Positions 46,263 to 56,217 are shown, counted from the stretch's first letter. The stretch: DNA of 64,000 nucleotides from Mesorhizobium sp. B2-1-8 (GCF_006442545.2 NZ_CP083952.1:4441501-4505500), one strand, 5' to 3'. Numbers and translations are program-made. The notes: generated from the sequence alone by a model not told the origin.

Positions 46263-47101
46263 TGGACGCGCCAGCCTTCCCAGCGCGCTGGAGGGTCAGC
46301 GAACCCGAACTCATTGCCGAGACCTTTTCGAGCCGCATCTGGAAGGTGCGGCTCGAGGACGGCTCACCGGCGATCGTGAAGGCGCTGAAGCCGTTCGACG
46401 ACGTTGCCGACGAGTTGCGCGGCGAGCATTTCCTTGCCTGGCGACGCGGCGAAGGCGCGGTGCGGCTTCTCGGCCTCGACGGGCATTCCATGCTACTCGA
46501 ATATGGCGGGAACACACTTCTGTCGCAGGTTCTCGACGAGCAAGGCGACGATGCAGCGACCGCCATCGCGGCGGATGTGATGGCGAAATTGTTTTCGCCA
46601 TCCGAGCACCCCTACCCGCCCGAGCTTCAGCCGCTCAGGGAGCGGTTCGCCAGCCTTTTCAAGAAGGCCGCAACCGATCGCGGCATCGGCGATGACAGCC
46701 TCTATGTCGAGGCCGGCGCCATCGCGGATCGATTGCTGGCCAATCCGCATGACATCAGGCCGCTGCATGGCGACCTGCATCACGAAAACATCCTGCGGGG
46801 AGCGCGCGGCTGGCTGGTGATCGATCCGAAAGGCGTGCTCGGTGATCCCGGCTTCGACGCCGCCAACATGTTCTACAACCCGCTCGATCGCGACGCACTT
46901 TGCCTCGCCCCGGAGCGGATCGCGCATATGGCCGAGGTCTTTGCCCGGGCGCTGGGACAATCACCGGCAGCGATACTGGACCATGCCATCGCCTATGGTT
47001 GCCTGTCCGCGGCCTGGCACCATGAGGACGACAATGCGGTCGAGGAGAACCGCGAGCTGTCGATTGCCGCGGCGATCTGGGAAGTGCGGGCGCGTTTGTG
47101 A
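46262..47101 (+). CDS. Aminoglycoside phosphotransferase-like kinase (APH(6) type)
   Basis: 279 residues. The kinase loop PLHGDLHHENIL has the catalytic Asp and Asn, and VIDPKGVLGDPGFD is the metal-binding Asp segment, in the pattern of the APH(6)/streptomycin 6-kinase and hydroxyurea-kinase family. Chromosomal members of this family usually have unknown metabolic substrates, so drug resistance should not be assumed. It is coupled to argC by a one-base overlap. Confidence 0.87.
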   Translation: MDAPAFPARWRVSEPELIAETFSSRIWKVRLEDGSPAIVKALKPFDDVADELRGEHFLAWRRGEGAVRLLGLDGHSMLLEYGGNTLLSQVLDEQGDDAATAIAADVMAKLFSPSEHPYPPELQPLRERFASLFKKAATDRGIGDDSLYVEAGAIADRLLANPHDIRPLHGDLHHENILRGARGWLVIDPKGVLGDPGFDAANMFYNPLDRDALCLAPERIAHMAEVFARALGQSPAAILDHAIAYGCLSAAWHHEDDNAVEENRELSIAAAIWEVRARL

Positions 47102-47183
47102 TCCCGGGGAAGAGCTGAAGTAACGGCTTGTTCACCATGATCGGCTACAGACCGTGTCCTGGCTCCCTCCTCAAGGATTTGTC

Positions 47184-47507
47184 ATGGTCGGCGCGATCTC
47201 GGGTTCCTCCCAGGCAACCCAATATTCCTCGTCCGGTTCCTCGAGCAATGCAGCCCAGGAGGCAGCGCTCGAAAAGCAGATCCAGGACCTGGAAGACCAG
47301 GCCAAGGCGATCAAGGATCAGGTTCAAGCCGCCCAGGTGCAGCAGGATATCGCCACCGCCCAGGCCAAGCTCGACGCACTGAGAGCCTTGGACGCCGACA
47401 AAGCTGCCAAGGCCGCTCAGAGCCAGTCGACGCCATCCGCCGCCGCATTGCGTCAGGCTGAATTCGATGGCGAGAAGACGACGCAGTCGAACGAATTCTG
47501 GATGTGA
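47184..47507 (+). CDS. Small coiled-coil protein, unknown
   Basis: 107 residues. After a Ser/Gly-rich start (MVGAISGSSQ, then SSSGSSSN), residues ~30-75 are a heptad-like, Glu/Lys/Ala/Gln-rich coiled coil (AALEKQIQDLEDQAKAIKDQ). AAGGA precedes ATG 47184; a GTG 30 bases earlier is possible. Not recognised. Confidence 0.65.
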   Translation: MVGAISGSSQATQYSSSGSSSNAAQEAALEKQIQDLEDQAKAIKDQVQAAQVQQDIATAQAKLDALRALDADKAAKAAQSQSTPSAAALRQAEFDGEKTTQSNEFWM

Positions 47508-47517
47508 TCGGCCGCAC

Positions 47518-48609
47518 TCAGCGTCCGACGGCAACCTCGTTGGGCAAGGGATAGGCGCCCTTGGTGCCGCGCCAATGCGCGGCGGCAAAGCCCAGCACGA
47601 CAAGCGCAAAAGCCTGATGTGTCAGCGCCATATGCAGGGGCACCTGCATCAGCAGCGTACCGATGCCGATCGAAGCTTGCACCAGCACCAGAACGAACAA
47701 CAGGGTCGCGCGTCGCGCATGCGTCGAGCCGGGCAGCCGCCGACGCGTGGCGATCATGTGCCAGAGCGCGACGGCGAAGACCGTGTAGGCGCCGAGCCGA
47801 TGGACGAACTGCACCGTCTTCGGGTTCTCGAAGAAGTTGCGCCATGCCGGCTCGAGGATGAGCAGATCGCCGGGGATGATCCTGCCGTCCATCAGCGGCC
47901 AGGTGTTGTAGCTCATGCCGGCGTCGAGACCGGCGACCAGACCGCCGAGATAGATCTGGATCAGCGCCAGAAGCACGATGAAGCCGGCCAATCTCTGCGT
48001 CGAGCGATCGGCCGCAGGCTCGGAGTGAGGAGCGAGACCCCGCGCGACGACCATGGTTGCGGTGAAGATCAGTGCCGCCAGCGTCAGGTGCGTGGCGAGC
48101 CTGTACTGGCTCACCGACACGCGGTCGACCAGGCCGGAGGCCACCATCCACCAGCCGATGGCGCCCTGGAGGCCGCCGAGAAGCAGAATGCCGACCAGTT
48201 TCGGCCCAAGGCCGCGCTCGATGCGGCGCGTCGCCCAGAAGACCAGCAGCGGCAAGGCAAAGACCAGGCCGACGCTGCGCGCCAGCAGGCGATGCGCCCA
48301 TTCCCACCAGAAGATCGACTTGAACGCTTCGATGCTCATGCCCTTATTGAGTTCGGTGTATTGCGGGATCTGCTGATAGCGCTGGAATTCCTCCTGCCAC
48401 TCGGCGTCGTTGAGCGGCGGGATGACGCCATGGATCGGCTGCCATTCGGTGATCGACAGGCCGGATTCGGTCAACCGCGTGGCGCCACCAACCAGCACCA
48501 GCGCGAACAGCACCACGAGCACGGCGTACAGCCAGCCGCGCACGAGAGCCCGGTTGTGCAGATCGCGGTCGCGGGCCTGATAGGGCGCGGCGGCAGTGAT
48601 GGCGGCCAT
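47518..48609 (-). CDS. ctaA: Heme A synthase (COX15/CtaA)
   Basis: 363 residues, eight predicted membrane segments in two similar halves. Conserved His lie in [30 protein letters not shown] and [28 protein letters not shown] is the family opening. It oxidises heme O to heme A for cytochrome aa3 oxidase. Start ATG 48609 (MAAITAAAP) with a good family match; the upstream 26 codons were rejected. Confidence 0.95.
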   Translation of the reverse strand: MAAITAAAPYQARDRDLHNRALVRGWLYAVLVVLFALVLVGGATRLTESGLSITEWQPIHGVIPPLNDAEWQEEFQRYQQIPQYTELNKGMSIEAFKSIFWWEWAHRLLARSVGLVFALPLLVFWATRRIERGLGPKLVGILLLGGLQGAIGWWMVASGLVDRVSVSQYRLATHLTLAALIFTATMVVARGLAPHSEPAADRSTQRLAGFIVLLALIQIYLGGLVAGLDAGMSYNTWPLMDGRIIPGDLLILEPAWRNFFENPKTVQFVHRLGAYTVFAVALWHMIATRRRLPGSTHARRATLLFVLVLVQASIGIGTLLMQVPLHMALTHQAFALVVLGFAAAHWRGTKGAYPLPNEVAVGR

Positions 48610-48762
48610 GAATATATCCCGACGGGTTGAATGTCGCGGATTGGTGAACCATCGCACTCCTGCTGGCAAGACCGGGCAGCGCGGCACGCCGTCGCGCCCG
48701 ATGTCGTGGGTTGCGCGCGTCCCGCGTTCGGCCTAAGCGGTAGCCATCAACGAGACCGTACC

Positions 48763-48978
48763 ATGCCCATTCGCCTGAAAAAGCTGATCGGAATGTTCCT
48801 GCTGTTGGCGCTGGTCATCATCTACGCGCTGGTCGCCTCGATCTTCGCGGTCGCCCGGTTGTCGGAATCGGGCGCGCTGGTGCAATTCCTGTTCTTCCTG
48901 CTTAGCGGTCTGCTCTGGGTGCTGCCGGCGATGGGCATCATCAAGTGGCTGATGCTGGAGCCACGGGCCAAGCGCTGA
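48763..48978 (+). CDS. DUF2842 small membrane protein
   Basis: 71 residues with two membrane helices (FLLLALVIIYALVASIFAVA and FLFFLLSGLLWVLPAMGIIK) and a basic N-terminus, matching the alphaproteobacterial DUF2842 family. It is divergent from ctaA, as often seen. Function unknown. Confidence 0.82.
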   Translation: MPIRLKKLIGMFLLLALVIIYALVASIFAVARLSESGALVQFLFFLLSGLLWVLPAMGIIKWLMLEPRAKR

Positions 48979-49039
48979 AACGCCTTGGGATCAAAACTCA
49001 ATTACTCAGACGCAGTCGAGTGCGCTCTCGCATAGTCCT

Positions 49040-49579
49040 TCAGGACGGGTCGAATTCTCTGTCCAATACCCCCATAACGATGTCGTCCTGCTAGGCCCCA
49101 TTGACGAGTGCGGCTTCGCGTTCGCGCCCCTCCTCCACAAATCCACACTTGCGATAGCAGGCGATAGCACGGGAATTGCTCGACAACACCCGCAGAGACA
49201 CGCGGTGCAGACCACGATCGAAGGCATAGCCGAGGACGAGCTTGATGGCCTCGGCGCCATATCCCTTGCCGAGATATGCCAAGTCGTCGATGCCGATGGC
49301 CAAGGTTGCCCTTTTGTCTTGCCGGTCTATGTTTTGGAGGCGGACATGACCGATAAAGCAACCCGCATCGATCACCCAGGCACAATTCTGTTGCTCAATG
49401 AAGCGAGTGGCGGCTTCGGCGTCGCCCTGGCTTAAGGTTGCGTTTGGGTCGAATGTCCCCCCATAGCCTTCAACAATCTCGCGATGCCGTCCAAGCGCTA
49501 GCCGCGTCTCCACATCTTTGGGTATTGGCCTACGAAGAATGAGACGAGCGCTTCTGAGCTCGGGAAGATCGGCTGTCAT
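49040..49579 (-). pseudogene. GNAT acetyltransferase with in-frame amber codon near the end
   Basis: RimJ/RimL-type N-acetyltransferase: SARLILRRPIPKDVETRL opens it, and the acetyl-CoA loop is YLGKGYGAEAIKLVLGYAF. The frame stops at TAG 49091-49093 after 162 codons, but reading through it gives QDDIVMGVLDREFDPS and a TGA at 49040-49042, which is just how family members end (usually a Trp or Lys precedes QDD). A TGG-to-TAG change explains this. The truncated protein may be unstable or partly active. Sequencing error is possible. Confidence 0.78.
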
Positions 49580-49714
49580 TGCAAAAAACTAAGATGCTCG
49601 CGCCCATTTGTCGAATGGCCGGCTCCCATCCGGAGCGGTCATCTTGCGACAATCAGTTGATAGATCACCGCAATTCCAGAAGGAAAACCGCAGCGCATTT
49701 TCCTGGAACTGCTT

Positions 49715-50773
49715 TTAGATCGTGACGAGCATCTTGCCGGCATTGGCGAGCGGCGTCGTCACGCCCGACAGCATGGTGCGGATATGGGCGAGGCTCTGGT
49801 AGCGGCCATTGACCGAAATGCGCGGCAAGGCGTGCAGGAAGCCGGCATGTTCGGCGCGCAGCACGCCGTGGCGGGTGGTCACTGCGGAGGCATAGCCGGC
49901 GTCGCGCGCAAAGCCCACTTCGCGGCAGCCAACGGCGCTGGCGTAACCATAGGGATAGGCGAAATGGCGCGGCTCCTCGCCTAGCTCGGTCCGTAGCATG
50001 TCGTTGACGGCGCCGATCTCGCGCCGCGCGTCGGCCTCGGAAAGCCGTTTCAGATTGCTGTGGTTGATCGTATGGGCGCCGATCGTCACCAGCGGGTGCG
50101 CGGCGACGGTGCGGATCTCATCCCAGTTCATCAGCGTGCGCAGGCGCGGGGCGTCCGCGTCGACGCCATTCGAAGCGGCCAGGTCGCGCAGCACGGTCCG
50201 CAGGTCTTCCTCGCGGACCTCGGTGGTGAAGTAGGCATGCAGGCGGGCGATGGCCTGATGTTTCCTTGCGGGGGTCGCGCAATCGATCACAGTCGGGCCG
50301 TTCGATGTCGCCAGGGCCAGCTGATCGCAGGCATTGACGATGTCCTCGACCACATCCCACCAAAGGTGGGCGGTGCCATCGATCAGCCCGGGAGCGACAT
50401 AGATGGTGAGCGGCGCGTCATGCTTCTCCAGCACCGGCAGGGCCTCCGTCATGTTATCGCGATAGGCATCGTCGGCGGTGATGGTGGCGAACCGGCCGCC
50501 CTTGCCACCTGCCTTGATGCGCTCCACGGCTTCGTCCATCGAGACGAAGGCATAGCCGTTCGCTCTCATGTCGGCGATCACGGCATCGAGGAAACTGGGC
50601 GCGATGTTGAGGTGCCGGTTGACGCTGTCGGGCTTTTCAGGTGTCGCCGTCACGCGGTGCAGCATCAGGATGGCGCCGATGCCGCCGACAAACGGCCTGG
50701 CCAGCGGTGCTAGGCCGGTATAGCGGGCGACGTTGAGCGCCAATTTCCGGATTGCCTCCCCACCGTCGATCAT
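49715..50773 (-). CDS. Polysaccharide deacetylase (NodB homology domain)
   Basis: 352 residues. The NodB domain has ITADDAYRDN at 98-107 where most members have TFDDGYRDN, the metal pair H-x3-H in AHTINHSNL, and FAYPYG. The two Asp are kept but Phe and Gly are replaced by Ala. It removes N- or O-acetyl groups from a glycan. It begins the surface-polysaccharide region and is divergent from the CelD/BcsL-like gene. Confidence 0.87.
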   Translation of the reverse strand: MIDGGEAIRKLALNVARYTGLAPLARPFVGGIGAILMLHRVTATPEKPDSVNRHLNIAPSFLDAVIADMRANGYAFVSMDEAVERIKAGGKGGRFATITADDAYRDNMTEALPVLEKHDAPLTIYVAPGLIDGTAHLWWDVVEDIVNACDQLALATSNGPTVIDCATPARKHQAIARLHAYFTTEVREEDLRTVLRDLAASNGVDADAPRLRTLMNWDEIRTVAAHPLVTIGAHTINHSNLKRLSEADARREIGAVNDMLRTELGEEPRHFAYPYGYASAVGCREVGFARDAGYASAVTTRHGVLRAEHAGFLHALPRISVNGRYQSLAHIRTMLSGVTTPLANAGKMLVTI

Positions 50774-50862
50774 TCATTCACCTTTTGCGCCTAGGCTATC
50801 CAAGCACGGAATACGCCCGAGCGCCCCCCAAATCGGGATCAGTACGCCCTAAGGATTGAGGT

Positions 50863-52092
50863 ATGGTTGACGCAACCGCGTCATTTGATGGCAAGCGGCT
50901 CGCGGCGGCCCAGGCCTCGCCACGCGCACTGCCTGGGAATGCCGTGGGGCTGTCGGTTTCCGTTGCCGCCGCCGAGGGGCTCGCGGCATATGCGGCGTTC
51001 TGTCGTTCGGCGCTCTGTGCGCCGCCGCAAAGTGCGGCATGGATCTTGAACTGGGCCACCGAGGTCAAGCCCGATCTGCTCATTGCCACGCTTGAACTGG
51101 AGGGCAAACCGGCCTTCGCACTGGCGTTGGAGGTGGTCAAGCGCGGCCCGTTCCGGTTCGCCCAGTTCATGGGCGGCCGCCACGCCAATGGCAATTTCTG
51201 CGCCGCCGAACCGCAGTGGCTCGCCAGCGGCGACCTCACAGCCATCCGGTCGATGCTGGCGGCGATCGCCAGATCCCGGCCCGATATCGATCTCATCGCG
51301 CTGGAAAGGTTGCTGCCCGATCTCGACGGCATCGCCAATCCGCTGGCATCGCTCGATCATTTCGCCAGTCCCAATCTTTCGCTGGCCGTCGACCTCAGCG
51401 GCGGGTTCGATGCGCTGCTGCTGCGTGCCGGCGGCAAGCGCAAACGCAAGAAGCATCGTTCGCAGACGCGCAAGTTCGAGGCCGTCGGCAGCCACCGGCG
51501 CATCGAGGCACGCAGCGCCGACGAGGTGGAGAGGCTGCTCGATGCGTTCTTCGAGATGAAGGAACAGCGCTTCCGCAAGATGGGCATTGCCAACGTCTTC
51601 GGTGACGGCCGGACACGCGCCTTCTTCCGAGGGCTGTTCACGCAAGCAGTCGCCGAGGACAAGCCTTACTTCGTGCTGCACGGGCTGGAGGTCGCCGGCA
51701 AGCTGCGCGCCGTCACCGGATCGAGCCGCTCGGGCAGCCGCCTGATCTGCGAGTTCGGAGCGATCGCCGAGGACGATCTCTCCAACACCAGCCCGGGCGA
51801 CTTCCTGTTCTTCGACAACATCCAGAATGCCTGGCAGAGTGGGTTCGCGGTTTATGATTTCTCCGTCGGAGACGAACCCTACAAGCGGCTATGGTGCGAT
51901 ATCGAAACGCAGCATTTCGAGGTCCTGGTCCCGCTGACGCTCAAGGGCCGTGGGCTGGCACAGGCACTTCGCCTGGGCGCGCGGCTGAAGGCCTTGGTCA
52001 AGAACAGCCCGACGATCTGGAAGCTCGCCAAGATGCTGCGCCGCAAGGCAGCCGGACAGGCACAGCCGGCGGCCGGCGAGGACGACAGCTAG
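50863..52092 (+). CDS. CelD/BcsL-like GNAT acyltransferase
   Basis: 409 residues, of the acetyltransferase family linked to cellulose and exopolysaccharide genes. KRKKHRSQTRKFEAVG comes near 190 and the core FFEMKEQRFRKMGIANVF follows, with LPLTLKGR-like text near the end. It would transfer an acyl group to a sugar or lipid-linked precursor in the cytoplasm. GAGG precedes ATG 50863. It has no membrane segment. Confidence 0.8.
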   Translation: MVDATASFDGKRLAAAQASPRALPGNAVGLSVSVAAAEGLAAYAAFCRSALCAPPQSAAWILNWATEVKPDLLIATLELEGKPAFALALEVVKRGPFRFAQFMGGRHANGNFCAAEPQWLASGDLTAIRSMLAAIARSRPDIDLIALERLLPDLDGIANPLASLDHFASPNLSLAVDLSGGFDALLLRAGGKRKRKKHRSQTRKFEAVGSHRRIEARSADEVERLLDAFFEMKEQRFRKMGIANVFGDGRTRAFFRGLFTQAVAEDKPYFVLHGLEVAGKLRAVTGSSRSGSRLICEFGAIAEDDLSNTSPGDFLFFDNIQNAWQSGFAVYDFSVGDEPYKRLWCDIETQHFEVLVPLTLKGRGLAQALRLGARLKALVKNSPTIWKLAKMLRRKAAGQAQPAAGEDDS

Positions 52093-52211
52093 GCCTGCGC
52101 GACCCGCGGTGGTCTGCTGGCCTCGATGCGAAGCGCGGCGTCTATATGGGCCGCTGGTCAAGACTTGCCATCCCGTGCTGAAATCCATCGACCGAACACT
52201 ATCGCTGCGAA

Positions 52212-53057
52212 ATGAGCACCATGAAACCGATCATCCGCACGCTGTCGCTGGGAGAATTGGCCGATCTCGTCGACTGGGCGGCCGCGGAGGGTTGGAACCC
52301 CGGCCTTGAAGATGCGGCGATGTTTCAGGCAGCGGATCCCAGGGGTTTCATCGGTGCCTTTGCCGGCAGCGAAATGGTTGCCGGGATATCAGCGGTGGCC
52401 TATGGGCACGATTTTGGTTTCATAGGCCTCTACATCTGCCGGCCGGACATGCGCGGCAAGGGCTATGGCAAGGCGGTATGGACCGCGGGCATGACAAGGC
52501 TGGCCGGGCGCACCATCGGCCTCGATGGCGTCGAAGAGCAACAGGCCAATTACGAGAGCAAAGGGTTCAGGCCGCTCTACGAGACCATTCGTTACAGCGG
52601 GCGCCCTGCAACCTTGACCATCGGCGCCGAACGGCCTCGCACGGTGACCGCGCAATTGGTGCCAGACATCATCAGGTATGACGCACTCTGCTTTCCCGCG
52701 TCCCGCCATTCCTTCCTGCAGCGATGGCTGCAGCCGCCGCATCGCGCGCTGGCAGCAATCACGCCGCGGGGGACGGCCGGTTACGCGGTAGCGCGATCCT
52801 GCCGCAGCGGCTTCAAGATCGGCCCGCTCTTCGCCGACGATACACGGACCGCACTGGATTTGCTCGACGACCTGGCGAGCGCCTGCGAAGGTGGCGACCT
52901 TCACATCGACGTTCCGGCCAGCAAGGTGGATTTCATCGCGGCGCTCGTGGCGGCAGGCTTCTCATCGACCTTCACCACCACGCGCATGTACAAAGGCCCG
53001 CCGCCGAGGCTCGACGCCAACAGAATATTCGGCGTGACGACCCTGGAACTGGGATAG
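52212..53057 (+). CDS. GNAT N-acetyltransferase, two-domain
   Basis: 281 residues. The N-terminal GNAT domain has FIGLYICRPDMRGKGYGKAV (acetyl-CoA loop RxxGxG). The second half (about 140-281) corresponds to the Acetyltransf_18-type C-terminal domain. The substrate is unknown. A second ATG nine bases later (52221) could also serve. It lies convergent with the co-polymerase gene. Confidence 0.85.
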   Translation: MSTMKPIIRTLSLGELADLVDWAAAEGWNPGLEDAAMFQAADPRGFIGAFAGSEMVAGISAVAYGHDFGFIGLYICRPDMRGKGYGKAVWTAGMTRLAGRTIGLDGVEEQQANYESKGFRPLYETIRYSGRPATLTIGAERPRTVTAQLVPDIIRYDALCFPASRHSFLQRWLQPPHRALAAITPRGTAGYAVARSCRSGFKIGPLFADDTRTALDLLDDLASACEGGDLHIDVPASKVDFIAALVAAGFSSTFTTTRMYKGPPPRLDANRIFGVTTLELG

Positions 53058-53086
53058 GCCTGACGTGCCTTCGAGTGGCAGCTCTT

Positions 53087-55387
53087 TCAGGCTGCTGAAC
53101 GCCGCCCCGGCACCGGGTTGCCTGGCGGCTCGTGGCCGAGCGGCGTCACCAGCGTCAGGTCGGGATAGCCGCTCTCGATCAACTTGACCGCGGCCTGCGT
53201 CACCTCGTCGTCGGCCTCCAGCATGGACAAGAATACCTCGGTGGCCTCGCCGCCCAGACGGCTGATGCCTTGTGCGTCGGCCGGGCCGCATTCGACCACC
53301 ACCAGGTCATAGGCTGTTGTCAGCGACTGCATGATGATCGGCAGCCTATCGGCGGCGCGCATGGCACGGACCGGATCGGCGGTGCCTACCGGGATGACAT
53401 GGCAGTCGGAATAGAGGTCGGCATGGATCACGTCGCTGAACTGCGCCTGCGACGCCAGCAGATTGGTGATGCCGGGGAAAAGCCCGCTGTCCAGCATCGG
53501 CCGCGAAGCAGCTCCCGAGGCCGTGAGGTCGAGCAGCAGGACGCGCAGGCCGGCGTCGGAAACCTCGCGCGCCACCAGGATCGCCGACGCCGCCGCCTCG
53601 TCGCCCTCGGGGGAAACGAATATGGCGCGCGCGGCCCCGCTGGCGATCAGCTTCTCGGCAGCCTTCTCGACGTCGATCTCGCCGAGCACGGAACGCGGCC
53701 GACGAACCTCCACGACGGGCTCCGGCGGCTCAGCCATGGGCTCAGGCTCGGCAACGGGTTCAGATTTGGCCAAGGATTCAGGCTCGGCGACAGGCTTCGC
53801 TTTGGCGACAGGCTCGACCTCGGCGGCAGGCCGCGGCTGCGTCGGTGCAGGCGCTTCGGGCCATGACGGCTCGGCGGCGCGATTGGCGAACTCGTTGGCG
53901 ACTGCCGGCTCCGAGCGGGGGGATGGCTCCTGATAAGCGGCTGGCGGCATCGCCACCTCGTCGATCGGTTCAAACCGCGCTCCGCTGGCCGGGCGCATGG
54001 CGCGGCCCGAGAAGAGCTCCCGAAGCAGCGTGAACACCGCCGCCAGCAGAAGGGAAGCCGCGGCGGCGGCACCGACGATCGGCCCGATCTTGGGGAAGTA
54101 CGGCTCGGAGGGAACGGAAGCCGGCGAGGCGATGCGAGCGTCGACCGGAACATAGTTGCGATCCTGACGCGACGCCGCCTCGCGATAATTGGTCAGGTAA
54201 AGTTCGAGCTGCTGGCGCTTGGCGGCGGCATCGCGCTGCAGCGCGTCGAGCCCGACCTGCTGCTCGCCGGCCTGCGCCGAAGCAGCCTTGAGCGTGTTGA
54301 CGTCGGCGACAAGCTGGCTTTCGCGCGCCTTGGCGGCATCGGCCTGCATCGCCAGCCCCTTCATGATCTTCTGGGCTTCGCTGCGAATCTGCGCATCGAG
54401 ATCGGCCAGTTGTGATTTGGCGGCGCGAATACGCGGATGATTGTCGAGCAGCGTCGTCGACAGATCGGCGATGTTGGCACGCAGTTCGACCTGCCGCTCC
54501 CGCAAACGCTGGATCAGATCGGAAGACAGCACTTCCGGCAGTGAATCCAGCGATCCGCCATTCTGCAGTGCCTTGCGCACGCTCTCGGCCGTGCCTTCGG
54601 CAGCGGCGCGGTTGGCCCGCACCCGCGACAACTCGGTCGACAACTCGGCCAATTGCTGGGTGGCCAGGGTGGAATTGTTACCGCCCATCAGAAGGTCCGA
54701 CTGGGCGCGGTAAGCCGCGACCTTGGCTTCGGCATCCCTGACCTGCTTGGACAGGTCGGCGATCTCGGGCGCCAGGAAGTCCGCTGCGGCGGTGTTCGAT
54801 TCGCTCTTGGCCGCCCCCTGCCCCGCTATATAAGCGGCGGCAATGGCATCGGGGATGGCGGCGGCAAGCTTGGGATCTTCCGAAGAGAACTCGATGGCAA
54901 TGATGCGAGTCTTTTCAACACCGTAGACGTTGAGCTTCTCGCGCATCTTCTTCAGCACGCGCTCGTCGGTTGGAACGTCCATCGGGTCGCTTTTCAATCC
55001 AAGCAGGATCAGACCGCGGCTCAGGGACGACATGTTGATCGTTTCGTCGAACTCAGGCAGTCGCGACAGGCCGAGTTTCTGCGCCACCTGTTTGAGAATT
55101 TCGTTGGACGAAATTATCTGGACCTGGGTAGCAACGCCCTGCTCGTCGAGGATCGGCTTGTCGCCGTCATTGTTGCTGCCGGCCGGACGGGTGTAGACGG
55201 ATTCACGTGGAGCGATCTCCACCTGCGTCTCGGCCTTGTAATACCGGGTCGCGAACGACGCGGCCGCGAAGGCAAGTCCCGTCACGACGAGAACGAAGAC
55301 CAGAATCCGCAGCCAGTTCCGCCCCAGGCTGGCAAAGAGCTGCCTGAGATCAACATCGACGTCTGCGGCCGCGGATTGAACGGACAT
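53087..55387 (-). CDS. Polysaccharide co-polymerase (Wzz/GumC/ExoP-like) with degenerate kinase domain
   Basis: 766 residues. Wzz-type N-terminal domain, membrane helices at ~27-46 and ~435-455, long coiled coil between (about 200-400), a Pro/Ala/Glu-rich linker (460-565, with recurring VAEPE units), and a C-terminal BY-kinase-like domain. In that domain the Walker A position reads VSPEGDEAAAS (591-601) without GKT/GKS, Walker A' is VLLLDLTAS (616-624), Walker B is LVVVECGP (695-702) with Glu/Cys for Asp, and the Tyr cluster at the tail is missing. So it likely controls chain length without kinase activity. It is divergent from the export lipoprotein gene. Confidence 0.88.
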   Translation of the reverse strand: MSVQSAAADVDVDLRQLFASLGRNWLRILVFVLVVTGLAFAAASFATRYYKAETQVEIAPRESVYTRPAGSNNDGDKPILDEQGVATQVQIISSNEILKQVAQKLGLSRLPEFDETINMSSLSRGLILLGLKSDPMDVPTDERVLKKMREKLNVYGVEKTRIIAIEFSSEDPKLAAAIPDAIAAAYIAGQGAAKSESNTAAADFLAPEIADLSKQVRDAEAKVAAYRAQSDLLMGGNNSTLATQQLAELSTELSRVRANRAAAEGTAESVRKALQNGGSLDSLPEVLSSDLIQRLRERQVELRANIADLSTTLLDNHPRIRAAKSQLADLDAQIRSEAQKIMKGLAMQADAAKARESQLVADVNTLKAASAQAGEQQVGLDALQRDAAAKRQQLELYLTNYREAASRQDRNYVPVDARIASPASVPSEPYFPKIGPIVGAAAAASLLLAAVFTLLRELFSGRAMRPASGARFEPIDEVAMPPAAYQEPSPRSEPAVANEFANRAAEPSWPEAPAPTQPRPAAEVEPVAKAKPVAEPESLAKSEPVAEPEPMAEPPEPVVEVRRPRSVLGEIDVEKAAEKLIASGAARAIFVSPEGDEAAASAILVAREVSDAGLRVLLLDLTASGAASRPMLDSGLFPGITNLLASQAQFSDVIHADLYSDCHVIPVGTADPVRAMRAADRLPIIMQSLTTAYDLVVVECGPADAQGISRLGGEATEVFLSMLEADDEVTQAAVKLIESGYPDLTLVTPLGHEPPGNPVPGRRSAA

Positions 55388-55642
55388 GCATCCCTACTCC
55401 GAAACTGGGTCGGGACGCACCGTAAACAACTATGGTAACTCAGCCGTTAAGATCACGGTAAGCTTCCATTAGGGTTTACTGCGGGCAACAGAAAAAAATC
55501 GATAAAATCGCAAAACCTTGTCTGCTGATCGCTATTGGCGGGGCTCCTTTACCGGCCATTAACCCTAACAGGATGATAACGGGCGCGATCCCAGATGTTT
55601 GCTGCGACGCCGCAGCGGCCAGTCGAAGGTACCTGTCCGATC
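55388..55642. promoter_or_regulatory. Divergent control region of polysaccharide genes
   Basis: 255-bp AT-richer gap between the divergent co-polymerase and export genes. It has an inverted pair TTAGGGTT (55469-55476) and AACCCTAA (55561-55568). Promoters for both directions must lie here; I cannot place them surely. Confidence 0.4.
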
Positions 55643-56206
55643 ATGAAAAGCACTGCTTCCCTCTTTCGCGCACTGCTTGCCGTGTCGATGCTCGCGGGCT
55701 GCTCCAGCTACCGGCCGACGCCGGCCGCCTTTCATGAGGTCCTCGACCAGCCCTATCGTCTCGGCGCCGGCGACCGTGTCCGCGTCACCGTGTTCGAGCA
55801 GGACGGCCTGACCAATAGCTACAGCGTCGACCAGTCCGGCTACATCTCCTTCCCGCTCGTCGGCGCCATACCGGCACGTGGCCACACCGCGCAGCAGATG
55901 GAGAAAGAGATCGCCGACAAACTGCGGCAAGGCTACCTGCGCGACCCCGACGTCTCGGTCGAGATCGATCGTTACCGACCGATCTTCGTCATGGGCGAAG
56001 TGGGCGCCGCCGGCCAGTATTCCTACGTGCCCGGCCTGACCGTGCAGAAGGCCATCGCCATCGCCGGGGGCTTCACGCCACGCGCCAACCAGGAGAGCGT
56101 CGACATCACCCGCGACATCAACGGCAAGGTGATAACCGGCCGCGTGGTCACCTCCGATCCGCTGCTGCCGGGAGATACCGTCTACGTCCGCGAACGCCTG
56201 TTCTGA
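55643..56206 (+). CDS. Polysaccharide export lipoprotein (Wza/ExoF type)
   Basis: 187 residues, short form. Lipobox LAGC gives an acylated Cys near residue 19; the Poly_export domain starts YRLGAGDRVRVTVFEQDGLT and is followed by a SLBB part (VMGEVGAAGQYSYVPGLTVQ). It would form or gate the outer-membrane export channel. It begins the plus-strand operon of glycosyltransferase, sugar transferase and polymerase. Start ATG 55643 is picked for the signal peptide. Confidence 0.92.
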   Translation: MKSTASLFRALLAVSMLAGCSSYRPTPAAFHEVLDQPYRLGAGDRVRVTVFEQDGLTNSYSVDQSGYISFPLVGAIPARGHTAQQMEKEIADKLRQGYLRDPDVSVEIDRYRPIFVMGEVGAAGQYSYVPGLTVQKAIAIAGGFTPRANQESVDITRDINGKVITGRVVTSDPLLPGDTVYVRERLF

Positions 56207-56217
56207 ACAGACACCTC

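Noticed and set aside
46262..47101. Antibiotic-resistance gene
   Set aside because: The family match is to APH(6)-like kinases, but the gene is coupled to argC in core DNA, so a metabolic role is more likely.
49002..49385. Other-frame reading at the end of the GNAT gene
   Set aside because: The in-frame continuation after the amber codon gives the family ending, so no frameshift is needed.
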